Below, one piece after another: positions 10,020 through 19,168 of a stretch of DNA of 43,533 bases; position 1 is the stretch's first letter; each line of letters starts with the position of its first letter. Source of the stretch: Candidatus Pacearchaeota archaeon (GTDB lineage: Archaea; Nanobdellota; Nanobdellia; Pacearchaeales; GW2011-AR1); the NCBI GenBank assembly GCA_017608405.1, contig JAFCFX010000002.1, forward strand, positions 1-43,533, read 5' to 3'. Made by a program: the position numbers and the translations under genes. The notes below the pieces were generated by a model. It was not told where the DNA came from and searched no databases. It saw only the letters and a list, made by a program, of their open reading frames with translations.

Positions 10020-10487
10020 ATGAAGATTAAAACTCATAGTGAAATTGAGGAAAGAATTTGTGATTTAAAAGAGCAAGGTAAAAAAATTGTGGGCGTTACA
10101 GGAACTTTTGATTTGTTTCATGAGGGGCATTTAGAGATTTTAATCCAAGCAAAAACTCAAGGTGATTATTTAGTCGTGGGATTAAATTCAGATAAATCTG
10201 TAGAGTTATATAAGGGGAATGGTCGTCCAATAATCAAAGAAAAATCTAGAGCGAGGATATTATCTGCATTAGAATGTGTTGATTATGTTGTGCTTTTTGA
10301 TACGCTAGAAATTTCAATCCCTTTGGTGAATTTGATTAAGCCAGATGTTTATGTTGAGGGTTCAGAATATGGGGAAAATTGTATAGCAGCAGAAGCTTTG
10401 AAGAAATGTGGAGGTCGTTTGTATTTGGTTGATAAATTTGAAGATATTTCTACTTCTGGTTTGATTAAGAAAATTAAGAGATTGTAA
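10020..10487 (+). CDS. Cytidylyltransferase/nucleotidyltransferase (RfaE/HldE C-terminal- or FAD-synthetase-like)
   Basis: 'GVTGTFDLFHEGHLEIL' (HxGH), 'STSGLIKKI' (ISTT-like). Confidence 0.85.
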   Translation: MKIKTHSEIEERICDLKEQGKKIVGVTGTFDLFHEGHLEILIQAKTQGDYLVVGLNSDKSVELYKGNGRPIIKEKSRARILSALECVDYVVLFDTLEISIPLVNLIKPDVYVEGSEYGENCIAAEALKKCGGRLYLVDKFEDISTSGLIKKIKRL

Positions 10488-10526
10488 TATAATAATCCTT
10501 ATTAATTCTAGTTATTAGGTTATTTT

Positions 10527-11258
10527 ATGTCTCAAGATAGAATTTCTGCTGGAAGTTTTGATTTAAATAAATGGCTTTTTGGAGGATATGAAAAAGGGGT
10601 AATTAGTATGATTGCAGGACCTCCTGGAAGTGGAAAAACTAATTTTTGTATTTTAACTGCTTGTAGTCAGGCAAGAAAAGGGAATAAGGTTATATTTATT
10701 GATACAGAAGGAGGTTTTAGTCCAGAAAGAGTTAAGCAAATTGTTGGGGAAAATTATACTAATATTTTGAAACATATCTTACTCTTAGAACCAAAGAGTT
10801 TTGATGAACAAAAAAAAGTTTTTACAAAACTTTTAGAGAGAGTGAAGAAAGAACATGTTTCTTTAATAGTAGTTGATGGCATGGCTATGCTTTATAGATT
10901 AGAATTAGGAGATGCCCTTAATGTTGGAGAAAGTGATACAATTAAGGAAGTTAATAGGGAAGTTGCACAACAGATGAGGGTTTTAGCTGAAATTGCAAGA
11001 GCTCAAAATATTTCTATTATTATTACTAACCAAGTGTATAAAGGATTTCAGTCTGAAAGAGATTGGAAACGAGGCAAGCAAGCTCAGATGAATCTTGTTG
11101 GAGGAGATCTTTTCAAATACTGGAGTAAGTGTATTATTGAATTAAAAGTAGAAGGAAATAAGAAAAAAGCAGTTCTCTTAAAACACAGGAGTTTACCTAG
11201 AAAGGAATTTGTGTTTGAGATAAAAAATAAAGGGATATTTAGGAAGCGTTGGATGTAA
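10527..11258 (+). CDS. radB: DNA repair and recombination protein RadB
   Basis: RecA-like: 'MIAGPPGSGKTNFCI' Walker A, 'VSLIVVDGMAMLYRLE' Walker B, 'IIITNQVY'; short form without N-terminal HhH domain. Confidence 0.88.
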   Translation: MSQDRISAGSFDLNKWLFGGYEKGVISMIAGPPGSGKTNFCILTACSQARKGNKVIFIDTEGGFSPERVKQIVGENYTNILKHILLLEPKSFDEQKKVFTKLLERVKKEHVSLIVVDGMAMLYRLELGDALNVGESDTIKEVNREVAQQMRVLAEIARAQNISIIITNQVYKGFQSERDWKRGKQAQMNLVGGDLFKYWSKCIIELKVEGNKKKAVLLKHRSLPRKEFVFEIKNKGIFRKRWM

Positions 11259-11362
11259 TTAGTAAATAATCATCTGGTTGTTTGTTTTTTAGATTGAGTA
11301 ATTTAATCAGAACACTTGTATCTTACACTATCAATTTCAACATTTTCCAATCTTGGGCGTTA

Positions 11363-12232
11363 TTATACTATTTTGCTTTTATCTTCAACCAAATACCTTA
11401 TAATATTATAAGCATCATTTTGCTTTACTTTAAGTTGTATTAAAGGAGTTCGCAATCTAAATAAGCTAATACCTTTAATATTAAGATCTTTGTGTATTTT
11501 TAATATCATTTTAATAAAGGAATTTATTCTTTTTCTTGTATAATCTGCCTGATAACATAGTGTATCAATTTCGTGAATAAGTTTTCCCACATCCGCATGA
11601 GGGTCTGAAAATTTCATTTCATCTAAATCAATAATATATATTTTTCCTTTATTAGATACTAGAAAATTGCCAAGATGTGAATCTCCGTGAATTAAACTAA
11701 TCCATTTCGGAACATATTTTTTTACTCTTTTTTTTAATAAATTATATTCTCTTTCTTCAATTTTTCCTTTTTTATATAATCTTCTGGAATGTTTTAATAG
11801 TTTCATCTCATCTAAAGAATCTTTTCTAAGAACATACCATTTAGTTTTTTTTAAGTCAACATGGTGTAATTTTCCTAATAAAATAGCGACCCCTTTTAAA
11901 TATTTTCTTAAATTTTTAGATCTTTCTTCGATTAATGTCCTAAGAGATTTTCCATCTATGTATTCTTGAACAATTTCTTTATTTTCAATATCACTAAAGA
12001 TAATCTTCGGGGTGGGAATTTTTGAATCAACTAACTTATGATTAAAAACAGTTTTTTTAACTTCTTTCTTAGTTTTATAAAATTTTAAAACATAATGTTC
12101 TTTTTTTTTCTTGTGAACAATTAAAAGATAGACTTTGTTAACATATCCTCCACCAAGTAAAGAAAGTTCGTATTTTATTCCCTCCTTAGAAAGTTTTTTC
12201 AAATAGGTTGATTTTGGCTTGGGAACATGCAT
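11363..12232 (-). CDS. Aminoglycoside phosphotransferase-like kinase
   Basis: 'LIHGDSHLGNFLVSNKGKIYIIDLDEMKFSDPHADVGKLIHEID' = HGDxHxxN ... IDxD. Confidence 0.82.
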   Translation of the reverse strand: MHVPKPKSTYLKKLSKEGIKYELSLLGGGYVNKVYLLIVHKKKKEHYVLKFYKTKKEVKKTVFNHKLVDSKIPTPKIIFSDIENKEIVQEYIDGKSLRTLIEERSKNLRKYLKGVAILLGKLHHVDLKKTKWYVLRKDSLDEMKLLKHSRRLYKKGKIEEREYNLLKKRVKKYVPKWISLIHGDSHLGNFLVSNKGKIYIIDLDEMKFSDPHADVGKLIHEIDTLCYQADYTRKRINSFIKMILKIHKDLNIKGISLFRLRTPLIQLKVKQNDAYNIIRYLVEDKSKIV

Positions 12233-12276
12233 TGTTTAAAGAATGTTTTAAGATTTATAAAACTAACCAAACAATC

Positions 12277-12355
12277 AGGTAATTGTTTATTTTTTAGTTT
12301 TTCTTTATTCTCTATGTTTTATTATTGGGGGTAGATTATTTACTCTCTTTTTCTA
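12277..12355. repeat. Direct repeat copy 1 (79 nt)
   Basis: aggtaattgtttattttttagtttttctttattctctatgttttattattgggggtagattatttactctctttttcta; matches 13247-13323 except a 2-nt T-run indel. Confidence 0.97.
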
Positions 12356-12496
12356 ATTCTATTTCTTATTAATAAAATATTATTGCTAATTCTTGATTAA
12401 AGTTGTTAAAAATTAATTGTTTTATCGGACAGTCTCATCTGGTTGTTTGTTTTCTACTATAATAATCTTTATTAACCATAGGATAGAAATATTGAT

Positions 12497-13231
12497 ATGG
12501 GTAAAGCTGATAAGGTTTATGGTATGATTGAAAGGGCAAAAAAACCTTCAAATGCGATAACTTATGTTTATTTCTCGCTATTGAATAGATGGCATGATGA
12601 TTTTGGTGCTAAAATTCCTACTTTTGGTTTTGAACTGATGAAATCTATGTTTGAAAAAGTAGAAGACATAAGAAATTTAGATTTAAGTGTTGATGAATCA
12701 GATAGATATTTTCATGGTTATCTTGGACTTATCTCTGGAGAAAGTGATGAAGAAGTTAGGCAGGGAATATGCAAACTAGAAGATATTGCAAGAATTAATC
12801 CTTTTGAAAAAGCTTTTTTTGAGGATGCAGAGAGAAGGTTCAGAAAAGAATGTGTTTGGGAATACAAAGTTAGGGGTGCTACAGAATTAGATTCTTTAGG
12901 AGAAGAGCTTGTTCAATTTTTTCAAGTTAGAGAACATTATAGAAGGGAAGATGGACATGAACCAACAAAAAAACAAAAATATGAGGTTAGACAAATATTT
13001 GTAGTTAAAGAACCTTTGATTTTAGGTAGTAATTTGGGAATAGCTAATGAAGAAATTAGAAAATACTTTGAGAATCTTGAAGGGATTCCCTCGCTTTTTA
13101 GTGGTGTTAACTTTAATGTTCCTAAAAATTTTGATGTTGTATCAGAACTTGGGCTTAAACCATTACTTAAAAAGAAACTTACTTCTGATGATACCTTCTC
13201 AGGATTACATCATTTCGTTGTGCAAGGATGA
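12497..13231 (+). CDS. Hypothetical protein (244 aa) enclosed by the direct repeats
   Basis: Long ORF, no recognised motif. Confidence 0.8.
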   Translation: MGKADKVYGMIERAKKPSNAITYVYFSLLNRWHDDFGAKIPTFGFELMKSMFEKVEDIRNLDLSVDESDRYFHGYLGLISGESDEEVRQGICKLEDIARINPFEKAFFEDAERRFRKECVWEYKVRGATELDSLGEELVQFFQVREHYRREDGHEPTKKQKYEVRQIFVVKEPLILGSNLGIANEEIRKYFENLEGIPSLFSGVNFNVPKNFDVVSELGLKPLLKKKLTSDDTFSGLHHFVVQG

Positions 13232-13246
13232 ATTTTCTAAACAACT

Positions 13247-13323
13247 AGGTAATTGTTTATTTTAGTTTTTCTTTATTCTCTATGTTTTATTATTGGGGGT
13301 AGATTATTTACTCTCTTTTTCTA
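13247..13323. repeat. Direct repeat copy 2 (77 nt)
   Basis: Near-identical to 12277-12355. Confidence 0.97.
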
Positions 13324-13409
13324 TGGTTTTTTTAATTAAATTAATACAACCCCCAAGTAACAATAAACTAATATAAACTTCTAATGCTTTATTTTAAAGA
13401 GGTGTTTCT

Positions 13410-14615
13410 ATGCAAGATATTCGCTTTGAAGTAATAAAGAAAATAGCACAAACTAGATTTAAGTATAAAAATATTGGAAAAATATCTAAATTAAATAGTA
13501 GTTCGCCTCCTAGTGTTTTTATTGGGAGTAAGTTAAAATATCCTTTAGTAAATGTTGGGATTTTATCTCCATTAGAGCGAGATGAAGATGCTTGGGTTTA
13601 TGATGATGCTAGATATTGGGCAAAAGAAGATTTTAGTATTCATGATGTTGTTAGGCTGAGAGACAACCTTTTGAATTCAAGGTTTCAGAGTAAGGTTCAG
13701 GATTCTAGGTTGAATAAAAAGTTTGTGCAAATTGCTCAAGAAGTTGCATTAGCAAGTAAGCCAGTAGATGTTGAGATTGAACTTAAAAATAAAGTTAGTT
13801 TAGGAAGAAAAAAAGATAGGGTTATTACTCAGATGGGTATGAGGGCAGGATTAAAAAAGGCTAGAATCACAGAGAATGTTAAAATAGATAGAAAGGTAGA
13901 TAAAGTTATTAATGATGAAGTAAAATCCTCTGAAGGATTAGAGTATCTTTATAAAAATAAATTTTCAGAATATGTTCTTTCTAAGATTTTGAGTGTAGGA
14001 GTTCTAGGATTAAAGAAGAATAAAAGATTAGTTCCTACTAGATGGAGCATCACTGCTACTGATGATACTATTGGAAAACAACTCTTGAAAAAAGTTAGAG
14101 ATTATAAATGGCTTGAAGATTTTGAATTCTTTTTTGGAGAGTTTATGGGAAATCAGTATATGTTGATATTTTTTCCAGGAGTTTGGAATTATGAATTATT
14201 TGAACTATATTTTCCTGGTTCTAGTTGGAATCCGACTCAAGAATTAAAAGCTTCCACTGATTTTGAATTGTATTCTGGAAGAAAGACATATGCTTTTGCA
14301 ACAGCAGGGGGATATTATGCAACGCGCCTTCCTATTTTAGAATATTTAAATAATATTAGGAGACAAGCTAGTGTTTTAGTAATAAGATTGGAGACTGTTA
14401 CTTATTGGGCAGCACTAGGGGTTTGGGTTGTGAGAGAGTCTGTTAGAAAAGCTCTTGCGAGAGGGAAAATAAAATTTGATAGTAAAGAAGAATTATTAAA
14501 TGGTGCTAAGAAGATTGCCAAAATCAAGTATGATTTTGATGTAGGTCAAGTTTTAAAAAAGAGTAAATTACTAGAGCAGGTTAATACTCAGAAGAGGTTG
14601 GTGGAGTGGTTTTAA
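13410..14615 (+). CDS. Archaeal DNA repair protein Nre (NreA/NreB family)
   Basis: Internal Nre-like segments ('STDFELYSGRKTYAFATAGGYYATRLPILEYL', 'ATDDTIGKQLLKKVRDY'), C-terminal PIP box QKRLVEWF. Confidence 0.85.
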   Translation: MQDIRFEVIKKIAQTRFKYKNIGKISKLNSSSPPSVFIGSKLKYPLVNVGILSPLERDEDAWVYDDARYWAKEDFSIHDVVRLRDNLLNSRFQSKVQDSRLNKKFVQIAQEVALASKPVDVEIELKNKVSLGRKKDRVITQMGMRAGLKKARITENVKIDRKVDKVINDEVKSSEGLEYLYKNKFSEYVLSKILSVGVLGLKKNKRLVPTRWSITATDDTIGKQLLKKVRDYKWLEDFEFFFGEFMGNQYMLIFFPGVWNYELFELYFPGSSWNPTQELKASTDFELYSGRKTYAFATAGGYYATRLPILEYLNNIRRQASVLVIRLETVTYWAALGVWVVRESVRKALARGKIKFDSKEELLNGAKKIAKIKYDFDVGQVLKKSKLLEQVNTQKRLVEWF

Positions 14616-14655
14616 TAATTTTGGTTTATCTTTGGCATTTGAAAGCTGATGAAAT

Positions 14656-14977
14656 GCCTAAAATAGTAGATTATCAAATAGGGCAACCAAAACCAAAAGT
14701 CCTCAAACCAGAAGAAATTCTTTTACCCTCAGATATAAAGAAGATGATTCAAGCTTGTTCTAATTCTAGAGATAAAGTTCTAATCTCCATTATGTTTGAA
14801 AGTGCTTGTAGGGTAAGCGAGATAGTTAACCTAAAAATTAAAAATATTTTAGTAGATGGGTATTGGATTAAAGTATCAGTAAAAGGAAAAACAGGAGAGC
14901 GAAATATAAGGTTAATAGATAGTGTTGGTTACATTCAAAATTGGATAAATGAGCACCCAGACAGAAAAAACAAATAA
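14656..14977 (+). pseudogene. Truncated tyrosine recombinase (XerC/D-like), only the N-lobe of the catalytic domain
   Basis: 'LPSDIKKMIQACSNSRDKVLISIMFESACRVSEIVNLKIKNI' includes the RxSEI catalytic-Arg motif; terminates at 'NEHPDRKNK' before any HxLRH or catalytic Tyr. Confidence 0.75.
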
Positions 14978-15125
14978 ATTCACAGAACAACTAATGCACA
15001 CGCCAATATCTTCAAACACAGACACAAGTCAAGGGATGATGGAAACACTATATCAAACAATGAAGAATAACCTTTTAATGCTGGAAAAGTTCAAAGAGAT
15101 TTTAAAGGGAAGTGAGGAGAAATGA
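14949..15125 (+). CDS. Micro-ORF (58 aa) overlapping the end of the truncated recombinase
   Basis: Manual translation MSTQTEKTNKFTEQLMHTPISSNTDTSQGMMETLYQTMKNNLLMLEKFKEILKGSEEK; coding status uncertain. Confidence 0.35.
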   Translation: MSTQTEKTNKFTEQLMHTPISSNTDTSQGMMETLYQTMKNNLLMLEKFKEILKGSEEK

Positions 15126-15142
15126 AGTTTAAAAAATAGTAT

Positions 15143-15883
15143 TTAATTAATTAAACCAAGAAATAACACAAATAAAATACCCGCAATTAAAGAAAATATT
15201 GTTGCATGGCTCCAGTTAGAATCACATTTATTGCATGAGGTAGGAATCAACTCATCACTAGAAATATAAATCATCAGTCCTGCTGTTGCAGCCATTATTA
15301 GGCCCATAAACTGTAAAGGGATATTAGTAAAAATGAATTTTCCTATAAAAAATCCAATTAAAAGAGGAATTGCAGTTGATGAAGAAAGTAAAAAAGATTT
15401 TAGTCTTTTTTTGCTGTGTGCATAATAAGGAGCACTTGTACAGATTCCTTCAGGGATATTATGAATTGCTATTGCTAAAGCAATCACCAACATTGTTGAA
15501 CCTTCCACTACTGCACCAGACGCCATAGCCATTCCTTCTGGGAGATTATGCAAGAAAATTCCTAGGATTAAGTAAAGAGATGTTTTCTTTAATTTTTTCC
15601 CTTGCTCTTGAGTTCCTAACTCTGGGTGGATATGTGGGATTAGTTTATCCAAACCAAACATAACAGTTGCTCCGAGAACTAAGCCTATTCCGGAAATCCA
15701 AATTGAAGAAAGATTAAGACTTTCAGGAATTAATTCTAAAAAAGAAATTGCAAGCATAACTCCTGCTGCAAATGCAAGCATGACATACATGAAACTCATA
15801 GAAGGTTTTTTCAAAACTCCTATTAAAGAACAAATAATAGGACCTAACACACTGATAATTAAAATTACATACACCTCTTGCAT
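15143..15883 (-). CDS. ZIP-family metal transporter
   Basis: 'HNLPEGMAMASG' and 'HNIPEGICTSAP' metal-binding TM motifs. Confidence 0.92.
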   Translation of the reverse strand: MQEVYVILIISVLGPIICSLIGVLKKPSMSFMYVMLAFAAGVMLAISFLELIPESLNLSSIWISGIGLVLGATVMFGLDKLIPHIHPELGTQEQGKKLKKTSLYLILGIFLHNLPEGMAMASGAVVEGSTMLVIALAIAIHNIPEGICTSAPYYAHSKKRLKSFLLSSSTAIPLLIGFFIGKFIFTNIPLQFMGLIMAATAGLMIYISSDELIPTSCNKCDSNWSHATIFSLIAGILFVLFLGLIN

Positions 15884-15982
15884 GGTTAGATATATGAAAT
15901 AGTTTTTTTAAATCTAACTAAATATTTTATGTTTATTTTTTCAAAATAAAAAATTTAAATAGTTAAGAATTTAGAGGAGTAT

Positions 15983-16783
15983 ATGGAAAAAAAGGGGCAA
16001 GTTACTATTTTTATTATAATTGCAATTTTGATTATTTCAGCTATACTTCTTTTATTTTTTTTAGAAGGAGATGCTTTAAAGAGTTATTTTGGTGGAAAAT
16101 CTAGTGAAATTTCAGCTTTATCCAGGGAGGCTAATATTGTTAAAACTCATGTTGATAATTGCTTAGAAATATCTTTAGAAGAAACTATTTTTATTAATAG
16201 TTTACAGGGGGGATATTACAGGGTTCCTAAAGATTTAAAAGTCTTTTTTCAAAATTCCAATTTATTTTGGGATATTCCTTATTATTGGATAGATGAAGAA
16301 ACTTTGATTCTTTCTCAAAGCACACTAGAAAATCAAATATCATTGGGGGTCATAAATGAAATGAAAGGTTGTTTAAATTTTTCTAGATTTTCTTTTGATA
16401 CTAGGTATTCTTTAGAAAGAATGGAAGTGGAGACTTTAATTAAAGAAGAAGAAATTTATCTAAATGTTTTTTTTCCTGTTTCAGTTAAGGTGGGGGATTC
16501 TGTATCTTTGTTAGAAGAATTTGAAATTAGGGTTGACAGTAATTATCTCTCTTTTTATAACCTTGCTGTTGATCTCATTAGTGAACAAAAACAACACATA
16601 GATTCCCTTTGTATTTCTTGTTTGGGAGATCTTTCCCATATCTATGACATAGAAATAAGTACAACAGAAGTTTTTGATGATTTTGATTATATAATCATTT
16701 ATTACCTTAAAAAAGAAATTTCCAAAGAAAAATCATTTGAATTATACTCGTTTGCACATAAATTTAAATTAGAGGAGTTGTAA
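15983..16783 (+). CDS. Secreted/pilin-like protein with class III (type IV pilin-like) signal sequence
   Basis: 'MEKKGQVTIFIIIAILIISAILLLFFL' K-G-Q + hydrophobic N-terminus typical of archaeal pilin-like preproteins. Confidence 0.65.
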   Translation: MEKKGQVTIFIIIAILIISAILLLFFLEGDALKSYFGGKSSEISALSREANIVKTHVDNCLEISLEETIFINSLQGGYYRVPKDLKVFFQNSNLFWDIPYYWIDEETLILSQSTLENQISLGVINEMKGCLNFSRFSFDTRYSLERMEVETLIKEEEIYLNVFFPVSVKVGDSVSLLEEFEIRVDSNYLSFYNLAVDLISEQKQHIDSLCISCLGDLSHIYDIEISTTEVFDDFDYIIIYYLKKEISKEKSFELYSFAHKFKLEEL

Positions 16784-19167
16784 TGGAGAGATCAATAATA
16801 TTTGTTGTGGTGTTTGTTTTATTAATTGGTTTTATTAGTGCTAGCCCTTTTGCTACTATTGGTATGCAAGGATTAAGTATGGCTAGTTCTGAAGCTGCGG
16901 AAGCTATAAGTTTAATTATTTGTGCATCAAATCCTATTGTTTGTTTAGAGGGAAAAATTATTGGAGCAGTCCAAGGAGAAGCTATGGGGTTGTTAGCAGA
17001 TGCAAATCCAGAAGCCTATAATGCTGTTGTTACATATAATCAAATCCAAGGTTATGTAGATTTGGGTTCAGAAATTACAGAGGAATTGCAGATTAATGAA
17101 GAAGGTCAAATACAAGAAGGAACAATACAATTTTCTAATGAAGAAGAAAGTGAGATAGGGAACTTAGTTGGAGAAGATTTTGATCAGGATGATATCTCTG
17201 TTAAAGGTATTGAATTTACTAAAGAAGGAAATAATAGTATTTTTGTATTTACAGAAGATGAAAGCAGTATAAATATTAAAGGACACAAGTTTGAAAATAT
17301 CCAAGCCCAATCAGAATCAAAACACCCAACATATGTGGAAATAAATAACAAAGGAAAAATTTTGGGGGCAGATTTTACTACAAATGATAAGGGAGATTTT
17401 TATACTATTAACAATGATAAAATATATGTTCCCCCAAATTCAAGATTATTTTTTAATGGTGAAAAAACGGAGATACTGGTAAAAGAGGGGGGTCAATTAG
17501 AAAAATTCCCAGAATTAATAGACTCTGATTTACAAGGAAATATAATAGAGATAACCGGAAAAAACATTAAGTTACCTGAAGAGTATGTTGTATTGAATGA
17601 AGGTAAAATAACCTATTTTGATGGAAAACCTTTTATTAAAGAAGGGGATACTGTTTTAATTAATGATTTTGTTATGAAAGCGACTGATGAAGATGTTGAA
17701 TTGAGGTTTGGTGGAAGGAGTTTATTTTCATGGGGAGAAGAAAAAGGAAATTTTGTTAGAATAAAAAGAGACGAGGTAATCTTTAATGGAAAGGGTGTTT
17801 TTGAATTTAATCCTGGAAATTATGTTGAAAGATATGACAAATTTAGTAATGGGTATTTGAGATTAATGGAACTGCCAGAATCTAACAGGCCCATACAACT
17901 AGGCGATAGGGGAAAAAAGATTAAACTAATCCAAAGACTTGTTGGAGTAAAAGAAGATGGGGTTTTTGGAGAAAGCACGGAAAGAGCACTTAAAATATGG
18001 CAAGAGGAAAATGCAATACGTATTGATGGGAAGTTTGGGCAGAACTCCCTAGAAAAAGCTTTAACTTCTGATTCTACTAGAAATATAAAATTAATCCCTA
18101 AAAACGGGAAAATATTGGTTGTAAGGAAGGAAGGTAAATTAAACATAGATTTCAATGGAGATTCTATTTTTGGAATTGGATCTAAAACATTTGAAATAAA
18201 CAAAGGAACTAAAAATGAATATTTAAAGGACCTATCTTTATCAAGAGCAAATAATGAGAGATATTTCCAAAGAGGTGATAAAGGAGAAGATGTTAAGTTA
18301 ATTCAAAAGTTGGTTGGTGTAGAAGAAGATGGAATCTTTGGAAGAGATACTGAAAGGGCAGTTAAGGAATGGCAAAAAGAAAATAAAATAATGGTGGATG
18401 GGAGGTTTGGTCAACAATCCTATGCTACTTCTTTTAGAGGAGAGGCAGTTTATAAAAAAATTAAGAAAGGAATACTCAATAATTTAGAAGTTCCAGTAGA
18501 GTTAACTTTAAGAGATGGGAAGGGGGAAAAAATAAGTGTTTTATTAGAAGATCTTAATGGTCGTTTTTCCTATAAAGGATCTAAAAAAAATATTGTTGAA
18601 AGTTTTGTTACTAAAACTGTTTTGTCTTTTGTAGATTCATCACTTAATACTTTAGGATTTAAACAAGAATCTCCTTTTGCATCTGATTTTTTTACCCATT
18701 ATTTGGCAGGGAGAGGAGATTCTTTGAAAGTTGATATTCCAGGTGAATGGAAAGACTGGATAATTAGTGAGGTAGGAGACAAAACAGGGACTTTTAGATT
18801 AAATCCTTATGACTCAGAAATTTTTGATTTAAAAAATTCCTTGGGATATTTTGATGTGGAAGTACTTGAGAATGAAGATGGTTCTAAAATTTTTAAATTA
18901 CATGATAAATATGAATTTGCATTTGCAAAGAATGATCTTTCTGAAAAAGGAAGACATGGTTTTTCAGTAGGAGAATTAGATGAAGAAACAATAAAAAAAT
19001 TAAACGAAAAGTTTTTACCTAAAAGAACATTTGCAAACCCTGGTGGGTTTGAAGAAAGATTTGAAATTAAAACTATTGGGGATAAAACCTATTTCTTTAT
19101 TCCCCAAGAATGGTTAGATGAAAATGGTTATCCTTATACAATAGAAGGAGAATTTAAAATAGTATAG
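16783..19167 (+). CDS. Large predicted secreted protein with two peptidoglycan-binding (PG_binding_1-like) domains and a C-terminal domain of uncertain function
   Basis: Signal peptide 'MERSIIFVVVFVLLIGFISASP'; PGBD1 'QLGDRGKKIKLIQRLVGVKEDGVFGESTERALKIWQEENAIRIDGKFGQNSLEKAL' (~17893-18063); PGBD2 'QRGDKGEDVKLIQKLVGVEEDGIFGRDTERAVKEWQKENKIMVDGRFGQQSYATSF' (~18262-18435); start overlaps upstream stop (TAATG). Confidence 0.85.
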   Translation: MERSIIFVVVFVLLIGFISASPFATIGMQGLSMASSEAAEAISLIICASNPIVCLEGKIIGAVQGEAMGLLADANPEAYNAVVTYNQIQGYVDLGSEITEELQINEEGQIQEGTIQFSNEEESEIGNLVGEDFDQDDISVKGIEFTKEGNNSIFVFTEDESSINIKGHKFENIQAQSESKHPTYVEINNKGKILGADFTTNDKGDFYTINNDKIYVPPNSRLFFNGEKTEILVKEGGQLEKFPELIDSDLQGNIIEITGKNIKLPEEYVVLNEGKITYFDGKPFIKEGDTVLINDFVMKATDEDVELRFGGRSLFSWGEEKGNFVRIKRDEVIFNGKGVFEFNPGNYVERYDKFSNGYLRLMELPESNRPIQLGDRGKKIKLIQRLVGVKEDGVFGESTERALKIWQEENAIRIDGKFGQNSLEKALTSDSTRNIKLIPKNGKILVVRKEGKLNIDFNGDSIFGIGSKTFEINKGTKNEYLKDLSLSRANNERYFQRGDKGEDVKLIQKLVGVEEDGIFGRDTERAVKEWQKENKIMVDGRFGQQSYATSFRGEAVYKKIKKGILNNLEVPVELTLRDGKGEKISVLLEDLNGRFSYKGSKKNIVESFVTKTVLSFVDSSLNTLGFKQESPFASDFFTHYLAGRGDSLKVDIPGEWKDWIISEVGDKTGTFRLNPYDSEIFDLKNSLGYFDVEVLENEDGSKIFKLHDKYEFAFAKNDLSEKGRHGFSVGELDEETIKKLNEKFLPKRTFANPGGFEERFEIKTIGDKTYFFIPQEWLDENGYPYTIEGEFKIV

Positions 19168-19168
19168 G

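Noticed and set aside
13047-13265. 72-aa plus ORF overlapping the end of the 12497 gene
   Set aside because: Alternative frame of a longer ORF, no family signal, runs into the direct repeat.
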